Below, piece by piece: positions 21,261 through 24,585 of a stretch of 24,585 bases of DNA. The DNA is from a virus. The position numbers were made by a program, and so were the translations under genes. The first letter of the stretch is position 1. Each line of letters opens with the position of its first letter. The stretch is taken from IMG/VR virus record IMGVR_UViG_3300031227_000404, positions 1 through 24,585 of that record; one strand, written 5' to 3'. The notes below the pieces were generated by a model that worked only from the letters and a program-made list of their open reading frames with translations, searched no databases and had not been told where the DNA came from.

Positions 21261-21860
21261 ATGCAGGGGATAACTCTTTGGTTCACGGGACTGCCCTGTA
21301 GCGGCAAGACCACAATAGCAAAAAAATTAATTAGGTCTATCAGACAACTAGGCTTCTTCCTAGAGCCCTTTGATGAGGGCTTACGAGTAGAGCATCTTGA
21401 TGGAGACAATATCCGTCGGGGCCTCACTGCTGACTTGGGGTTTTCTAAGGAAGACCGCCGTAAGAACCTGGAGCGTGTTGCTTTTGTTGCAAAGCTGTTG
21501 ACTAAGCATGGCGTTGTGGTGCTTTGTACGTTTGTTTCTCCCTATAAAGACACGAGGAAGTGGTTAAAGCAGGAAATAGGGAGCTTTGTAGAGGTATATT
21601 GCGATTGTTCCGTGGAGGAATGTATTAAGAGAGACGTCAAGGGAATGTATGCCAAGGCAATCAAAGGGGAAATCAAGGAATTCACTGGCATCAGTGATCC
21701 CTATGAGGTCCCTAAAAAGCCAGATCTAGTCATTAACACTGAAAAGGAATCAGAGGACGATTGCGTCAAGAAGGTCTTGGACTATTTGGTCAAGAAGATC
21801 TGCGATCAGGAACAACAGAAGTTGCTGTCGGAAAACCATAAGTTGTGCAAATGCACCTAA
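21261..21860 (+). CDS. cysC: adenylylsulfate (APS) kinase
   Basis: A 199-residue CysC-type kinase, which phosphorylates APS at the 3' position to make PAPS, the sulfate donor. Visible: P-loop GLPCSGKT (10-17), LDGDNIRRGL (46-55, Asp/Asn/Arg of the APS-binding site), FSKEDRRKN (61-69), FVSPYKDTR (91-99), the lid motif KRDVKGMYAKAIKGEIKEFTG with SDPYEVP, and PDLVINT near residue 160. All catalytic motifs look intact, and length matches free-standing APS kinases. A DUF2061-like membrane protein follows, as it does in many bacteria. No sulfotransferase or sulfurylase is visible, so its product must be used by host enzymes or by unrecognised genes. RBS ACGGAGGAAT. Confidence 0.92.
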   Translation: MQGITLWFTGLPCSGKTTIAKKLIRSIRQLGFFLEPFDEGLRVEHLDGDNIRRGLTADLGFSKEDRRKNLERVAFVAKLLTKHGVVVLCTFVSPYKDTRKWLKQEIGSFVEVYCDCSVEECIKRDVKGMYAKAIKGEIKEFTGISDPYEVPKKPDLVINTEKESEDDCVKKVLDYLVKKICDQEQQKLLSENHKLCKCT

Positions 21861-22069
21861 GGAAGATTAAGCTAGGAAGTCTGGGGCTGTCTGGGGCTGT
21901 TTATCGCGTGCATGTTGTTCTGGTGCAATCATTGTTTTTTTATGCGTTGACTGGAGAGTGGAAGTGGGCCATTGGAGCTTCTTTGGCTTGGGGGTTGATT
22001 AATACGTTCTTGTATTACAACTATCATTATTGGTTTGCTAGGTTGTTTAAGATTGGGGTAGAGGAATGA
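21851..22069 (+). CDS. DUF2061-like small membrane protein
   Basis: A 72-residue membrane protein. AVYRVHVVLVQSLFFYALTG and WAIGASLAWGLINTFLYYNY are two hydrophobic spans, followed by HYWFARLFKIG, the plan of DUF2061 proteins (YR near the start, two spans, then a tyrosine/aromatic region). DUF2061 commonly sits beside or fused to cysC. It overlaps the CysC stop by 10 bp. An exact 10-bp tandem duplication (CTGGGGCTGT at 21881-21900) lies in its N-terminal part. Start ATG 21851 preferred over GTG 21845; no strong RBS. Confidence 0.7.
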   Translation: MHLRKIKLGSLGLSGAVYRVHVVLVQSLFFYALTGEWKWAIGASLAWGLINTFLYYNYHYWFARLFKIGVEE

Positions 22070-22152
22070 GGAAAGATCTATTCAATTCTTGGACAATATT
22101 AACTATTTCATTATTAGTGCTTGCTTATGAAGCCTATATGTATTATGGTTAA
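22066..22152 (+). CDS. 28-residue membrane peptide
   Basis: ATG overlaps the previous TGA, with RBS-like GAGGA. MRKDLFNSWTILTISLLVLA then YEAYMYYG is one hydrophobic span behind a short charged head. Translational coupling supports it, though the small size limits certainty. Confidence 0.4.
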   Translation: MRKDLFNSWTILTISLLVLAYEAYMYYG

Positions 22153-22160
22153 CAAGTATT

Positions 22161-22233
22161 TGCAGAGTAGAGAAGTGGTTATCTCGCTTGGCTCATAACC
22201 AAGATGTCAGTGGTTCGAGTCCACTCTCTGTAA
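22161..22233 (+). tRNA. tRNA with CAU anticodon (Met elongator or Ile2)
   Basis: A full 73-nt cloverleaf: acceptor TGCAGAG (22161-22167) with CTCTGTA (22226-22232), D-stem GAGA/TCTC, anticodon stem CTTGG/CCAAG around loop CTCATAA (anticodon CAT), T-stem AGTGG/CCACT around TTCGAGT, discriminator A at 22233. CCA is not encoded. The U1-A72 pair and CTTGG stem rule out an initiator tRNA. Sequence alone cannot separate Met from lysidine-modified Ile2. Confidence 0.93.
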
Positions 22234-22236
22234 CAT

Positions 22237-22527
22237 GTGGCAGTAGGACGTTGGCCGTGCCTACTCGAACGAACGGATAGCAAAGTGGCCCGGCTCAGAC
22301 CAAAAAAAAGCTGACTCCGTTACGACAGAAACCTCGATAAGGTCTCTCTCGCCAACCGAGGTGTGTTGGGAATCTAGCTAGTAGGCAACGTCAGCCTTAA
22401 AGGCGTGACAGCCCGGAGAGACGGGCAAAATTTTGAATTGATCTTTGAGTGGTGGTGTGAGGATAAAGGGAGTGTACTGTCTAGTGCTCGCCCTCCTCTT
22501 TGCAGGTATCCAATCCTGCCACCACCA
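22237..22527 (+). ncRNA. candidate structured noncoding RNA next to the tRNA
   Basis: About 290 nt between the tRNA and the next ORF have no convincing ORF, are visibly richer in G and C than the surrounding genes, and hold many complementary segments. GTGGCAG (22237-22243) can pair with CTGCCAC (22516-22522), closing the whole region. Others are AGTAGG-ACG/CGT-CCTACT (22242-22265), AACGGA/TCCGTT (22272-22277/22316-22321), ACCTCG/CGAGGT (22331-22336/22357-22362) with CCAAC/GTTGG (22352-22356/22365-22369) as a possible pseudoknot, GTCA-GCC/GGC-TGAC (22390-22409) and GCCCG/CGGGC (22411-22426). Several are mutually exclusive alternatives. I recognise no known RNA family. The pairings were found by eye; no folding was run. 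Confidence 0.5.
22451..22527 (+). ncRNA. tRNA-like element without a D-arm
   Basis: Exactly 77 nt closed by the perfect 7-bp stem GGTGGTG (22451-22457)/CACCACC (22520-22526) with a following A. A T-arm-like hairpin GCAGG/CCTGC (22502-22506/22515-22519) stacks directly on the closing stem, as in tRNA, but its loop TATCCAAT has 8 nt. The rest forms one long hairpin (GAGGA/TCCTC, GGG/CCC, AGTGT/GTGCT) instead of D and anticodon arms. It may be a decayed tRNA or a tRNA-mimic domain of the larger RNA. Confidence 0.4.
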
Positions 22528-22552
22528 TTGAGAGATTAAGGAGGATGAAGAT

Positions 22553-22687
22553 ATGAAGAGAATTTTAATAAGAATTATGAATTTTCCAATATTTTTGTTG
22601 GTAGTTGTTTTTCTTATCACTGCATATTTTTTTATACCTAGCACAGAATTGAATAAGGTTTTTTGGAAATGGGAGTTGTGGGAATAG
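22553..22687 (+). CDS. 44-residue single-span membrane protein
   Basis: RBS AAGGAGGATGAAG is strong. MKRILIRIMNFPIFLLVVVF then LITAYFFIPSTELNK and WKWELWE: one long hydrophobic span with a basic head and aromatic tail. Role unknown. Confidence 0.5.
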   Translation: MKRILIRIMNFPIFLLVVVFLITAYFFIPSTELNKVFWKWELWE

Positions 22688-22713
22688 TTTTAACCACAAG
22701 AAAGTGAGGTCGT

Positions 22714-22971
22714 ATGAATAAAATTCTTGTTTACTGCGAAAACTGCAAATACTATGCACGCTATCTTGATGCTTTTCGTGTCGAACGACACTGCTACTGT
22801 TCAAACAACATATCTGTTGAATCCAAGCCGCAGTACAAACATAGAGTCGAGAAAAGATCGACTGATGAAATAAATAAGAACAATGATTGCGCGTGGTATG
22901 AACGGAAATGGTGGAAGTTTTGGGTTAAGTCGCTGTGTAAAGACGAGATTGACAAATCGGAGGGAATATGA
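22714..22971 (+). CDS. small Cys-rich protein, possible metal site
   Basis: An 85-residue protein with YCENCKYYARY, RHCYCSNN and DCAWYERKWWKFW, a spaced Cys pattern (CxxC, CxC, C) like that of small zinc-binding proteins found in phages and bacteria. The C-terminus is basic and aromatic. It is preceded by a GTGAGG RBS-like sequence and overlaps the next start by four bases. No function assigned. Confidence 0.6.
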   Translation: MNKILVYCENCKYYARYLDAFRVERHCYCSNNISVESKPQYKHRVEKRSTDEINKNNDCAWYERKWWKFWVKSLCKDEIDKSEGI

Positions 22972-23216
22972 GAAAGATATTAATCACGCTAATATGTGCT
23001 GTTCTGCTATCATCCTGTGGGTCTTCGATGGTAGTCGATGGAACCGAATACGAAACCAGGGGATTGCTAACATATGAAGAGAGGCCCAAGGAAATAAGGT
23101 ATGAGCCAATCATTGGAAATGTAATCTGGGGGGTAATTTTAATCGAGACCGTGATAGCTCCGATATACTTTTTTGGGTTTTCAATGTATGAACCAGTTGG
23201 GAAGGTGGACAAATGA
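22968..23216 (+). CDS. small lipoprotein with a membrane span
   Basis: An 82-residue protein. The signal MRKILITLICAVLLSSC has a good lipobox (LSSC, Cys17). After it comes a short charged exterior (GTEYETRGLLTYEERPKEIRY), then a second hydrophobic segment (GNVIWGVILIETVIAPIYFFGF) and YEPVG. Phage lipoproteins of this size often alter superinfection or the host surface, but I cannot assign one. Starts four bases before the end of the Cys-rich gene. Confidence 0.65.
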   Translation: MRKILITLICAVLLSSCGSSMVVDGTEYETRGLLTYEERPKEIRYEPIIGNVIWGVILIETVIAPIYFFGFSMYEPVGKVDK

Positions 23217-23337
23217 AACGATAAAAGACATCGCAACTCGTTATAGTCTTACAGAAGGACATATTTACTACATAATTCAGAAACAAAAAGCCCTAATAGA
23301 CCAAGGACTCGACGTTGGGGAGATGAGAAATAAATAA
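23188..23337 (+). CDS. small helix-turn-helix protein (49 residues)
   Basis: Starts in another frame within the end of the lipoprotein gene, with no clear RBS. IKDIATRYSLTEGHIYYIIQ fits a helix-turn-helix, with the second helix GHIYYIIQKQKA as recognition helix. Likely a small DNA-binding regulator, e.g. an excisionase- or Cro-sized factor, by motif only. Confidence 0.5.
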   Translation: MNQLGRWTNETIKDIATRYSLTEGHIYYIIQKQKALIDQGLDVGEMRNK

Positions 23338-23349
23338 AAGGAGGAAAAT

Positions 23350-24099
23350 GTGACAGATAAAAACAATAACTCTGGGAACAATAACTCTGGGAGCATGAAC
23401 TCTGGGGACAGGAACTCTGGGTACAGGAACTCTGGGAGCATGAACTCTGGGGACAGGAACTCTGGGGACATGAACTCTGGGTACAGGAACTCTGGGTACA
23501 GGAACTCTGGGAGCATGAACTCTGGGTACAGGAACTCTGGGTACAGGAACTCTGGGAACAATAACTCTGGGAGCAGGAACTCTGGGTACAGGAACTCTGG
23601 GAGCAATAACTCTGGGGACATGAACTCTGGGAGCAATAACTCTGGGTACAGGAACTCTGGGAGCAATAACTCTGGGGACATGAACTCTGGGGACTTCAAC
23701 ACGAACGAACCAAAAATGCGGATGTTCAATAAAGACTGCGGGTTCACTAGAACAGAACTTTCAAATCAAGGCAGACTCCCACACAGTAGCGAATTTTATC
23801 TAACAAAATGGATAAGAGAATCTGATATGACTGATGAACAAAAAGTTAATGATCCTGATTTTCACGTTAAAGAAGGAACGCTTATTACGTTTTCTAATGA
23901 AGAGGCATGGGCTAATTTTTGGAGAGACACAAGTGAGGAGAACAGACAGAAGTATTTAGATCTTCCAAACTTTGTCGCAGACATTTTTAAAGAAATTACA
24001 GGCATTGACGTTAACAAGCCAGAGGAAATGGTTGAGATTGATGGGAAGAAATATAGCAAATCAACACTTAAAGAGGCCATGAGGCTGTACGTTAGATGA
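23350..24099 (+). CDS. NSGxx pentapeptide-repeat protein
   Basis: A 249-residue protein with GTG start and strong RBS (AAGGAGGAAAAT). Residues 7-114 are 22 five-residue repeats N-S-G-x-x, where x-x is drawn from D/Y/S/N and R/M/N. This is the NxGxx type of pentapeptide repeat, expected to form a beta-helical rod. The C-terminal half starts DFNTNEPKMRMFNK and goes on to SDMTDEQKVNDPDFH, FANFWRDTSEENRQK-like text and LPNFVADIFKEITGIDV; this repeat-plus-domain plan resembles one I have seen in gut phage and bacterial proteins. The role is unknown; an adhesin or spike-like surface part is one guess. Confidence 0.75.
   Translation: MTDKNNNSGNNNSGSMNSGDRNSGYRNSGSMNSGDRNSGDMNSGYRNSGYRNSGSMNSGYRNSGYRNSGNNNSGSRNSGYRNSGSNNSGDMNSGSNNSGYRNSGSNNSGDMNSGDFNTNEPKMRMFNKDCGFTRTELSNQGRLPHSSEFYLTKWIRESDMTDEQKVNDPDFHVKEGTLITFSNEEAWANFWRDTSEENRQKYLDLPNFVADIFKEITGIDVNKPEEMVEIDGKKYSKSTLKEAMRLYVR
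23368..23691 (+). repeat. 15-bp tandem repeat array (22 units)
   Basis: AACTCTGGG followed by a six-base variable part recurs 22 times with no change in the 9-base core. The variable codons are only GAC/TAC/AGC/AAC and AGG/ATG/AAT. Identity at silent positions suggests recent expansion or gene conversion by slippage. Because the unit is 15 bp, length change keeps the frame. Confidence 0.9.
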
Positions 24100-24109
24100 G
24101 GAGGAAGGG

Positions 24110-24355
24110 ATGACTGAGGAAGAGATACTAAAGAAAGCGATTGAAAGAGCGGATAAGGTTAATCCAAATTGGTATGTTGAATTGCATAAGGATTGGCATG
24201 GTCACGAGGACTTCATCGGTGTTTATGAGATCATATTCAGTCATTCGTTTGCGAAAGCCCTTTTTGGGATTGGTTGGGCTTATAGCTTATCACACATGGT
24301 TACATGGAAAGAACCGTTGAAATTTATAGAGAAGTTTATGGAGGACGCCCCATGA
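24110..24355 (+). CDS. hypothetical protein (81 residues)
   Basis: Reads EEEILKKAIERADKVNPNWYVE, IFSHSFAKALFGIGWAYSLSHM, PLKFIEKFMEDAP. It is helical, and the FSHSFAKALFG plus EPLKFIEKF pattern is one I associate with small phage proteins of unknown role. Strong RBS (GAGGAGGAAGGG). Overlaps the next gene by four bases. Confidence 0.65.
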   Translation: MTEEEILKKAIERADKVNPNWYVELHKDWHGHEDFIGVYEIIFSHSFAKALFGIGWAYSLSHMVTWKEPLKFIEKFMEDAP

Positions 24356-24585
24356 TACAAAAGATAATAAAAAAAGCAGAAGAGAATTACAAACAATCTC
24401 TTTGTGATTTAGATACATTTGAAATTGTAAGCACTTTGGTACAATTCGCCAAAGAGGCGATTGAGGCATTAGGGTTTTATGAGGAAGAGTCTAATTATTC
24501 AGATGGGGTAGTTGGTGCATATATTCGTCATGATGACGGACGATTATGTGATTGTGAATGGGAAGATGATAACGGACAGTTAGCC
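24352..24585 (+). CDS. hypothetical protein, cut by the window end
   Basis: Starts with ATGA overlap and stays open for 78 codons to the last base. Visible part: IQKIIKKAEENYKQSLCDLD, STLVQFAKEAIEALGFYEEE, VVGAYIRHDDGRLCDCEWEDD. Acidic, with a CDC motif. No family recognised; the 3' end is outside. Confidence 0.6.
   Translation, partial: MIQKIIKKAEENYKQSLCDLDTFEIVSTLVQFAKEAIEALGFYEEESNYSDGVVGAYIRHDDGRLCDCEWEDDNGQLA

Noticed and set aside
22161-22233. Integration (att) site in the tRNA gene
   Set aside because: No integrase is visible and no second copy of the tRNA 3' end occurs in the window.
22234-22450. Group I intron or tmRNA in the RNA-rich gap
   Set aside because: No group I core elements of the GACUA/GAUAUAGUC type, no group II domain V, and no tmRNA tag ORF ending in Ala-Ala-stop were found; the 3' end lacks a proper ACCA after a 7-nt acceptor strand matching the 5' end.
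23368-23691. CRISPR array or diversity-generating retroelement target
   Set aside because: Units are 15 bp without spacers, and there is no reverse transcriptase or template repeat; codon-level structure shows a coding repeat.
23277-23747. Minus-strand ORF of 156 codons opposite the repeat array, with Pro-Glu-Phe repeats
   Set aside because: It is the mirror of the 15-bp array; the + strand frame has a strong RBS and a meaningful C-terminal domain, the minus frame has neither.

Overview
The window is a stretch of an AT-rich tailed double-stranded DNA phage genome (Caudoviricetes), or possibly a prophage. Every gene I can support is on the + strand. Genes are tightly packed, often with ATGA-type or longer overlaps, and most have Shine-Dalgarno sequences of the GGAGG type. 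The phage assignment rests on the run small terminase, large terminase, portal, SPP1 gp7/Mu F-type minor head protein, together with two peptidoglycan-degrading enzymes and many very small genes. The host cannot be named. A lipoprotein-type signal on a lytic transglycosylase and a second small lipoprotein fit a Gram-negative (diderm) host, but this is inference.

Layout. 1-1914: recombination/nuclease genes, namely the C-terminus of an SbcC/gp46-like ATPase, a broken HNH endonuclease gene and a RuvC-like resolvase. 1904-8658: DNA packaging and head genes, with a mini-intein inserted in the conserved HPNCRC motif of the minor head protein. 8676-14691: unknown proteins, a trigger-factor-like FKBP domain protein, a zinc-ribbon metallophosphoesterase, an amidase, a winged-helix protein and a lipoprotein lytic transglycosylase, closed by a terminator-like structure. 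14818-20899: a new transcription unit behind a plausible promoter, with two more metallophosphoesterases, a DUF1599/Nmad1-like protein, a HAD-like protein, a small membrane protein with an HExxH motif, a YkgJ-type Cys-cluster protein and many small unknowns. 20900-22152: an adenylylsulfate kinase (cysC) with a DUF2061-like membrane protein. 22161-22527: a CAU-anticodon tRNA followed by about 290 nt of GC-richer, ORF-free DNA that can form many stems. 22553-24585: small membrane, lipoprotein and HTH genes, an NSGxx pentapeptide-repeat protein, and unknowns running off the end.

How they work together. SbcC-like ATPase, RuvC and terminase form the recombination and packaging group; portal and minor head protein build the capsid portal vertex. 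The amidase and transglycosylase are the lysis or cell-wall-entry enzymes. The region after 14.8 kb looks like an early or host-takeover region rich in phosphoesterases and tiny proteins. No major capsid, tail, integrase or replication genes are recognisable here, so they must lie outside the window or be too divergent to see.

The most notable items are the intein site, the structured RNA candidate beside the tRNA, the cysC/DUF2061 pair, and the DNA-level conservation of the 15-bp repeat array. At least two small genes carry frameshifts in or near A-runs, which may be sequencing errors.
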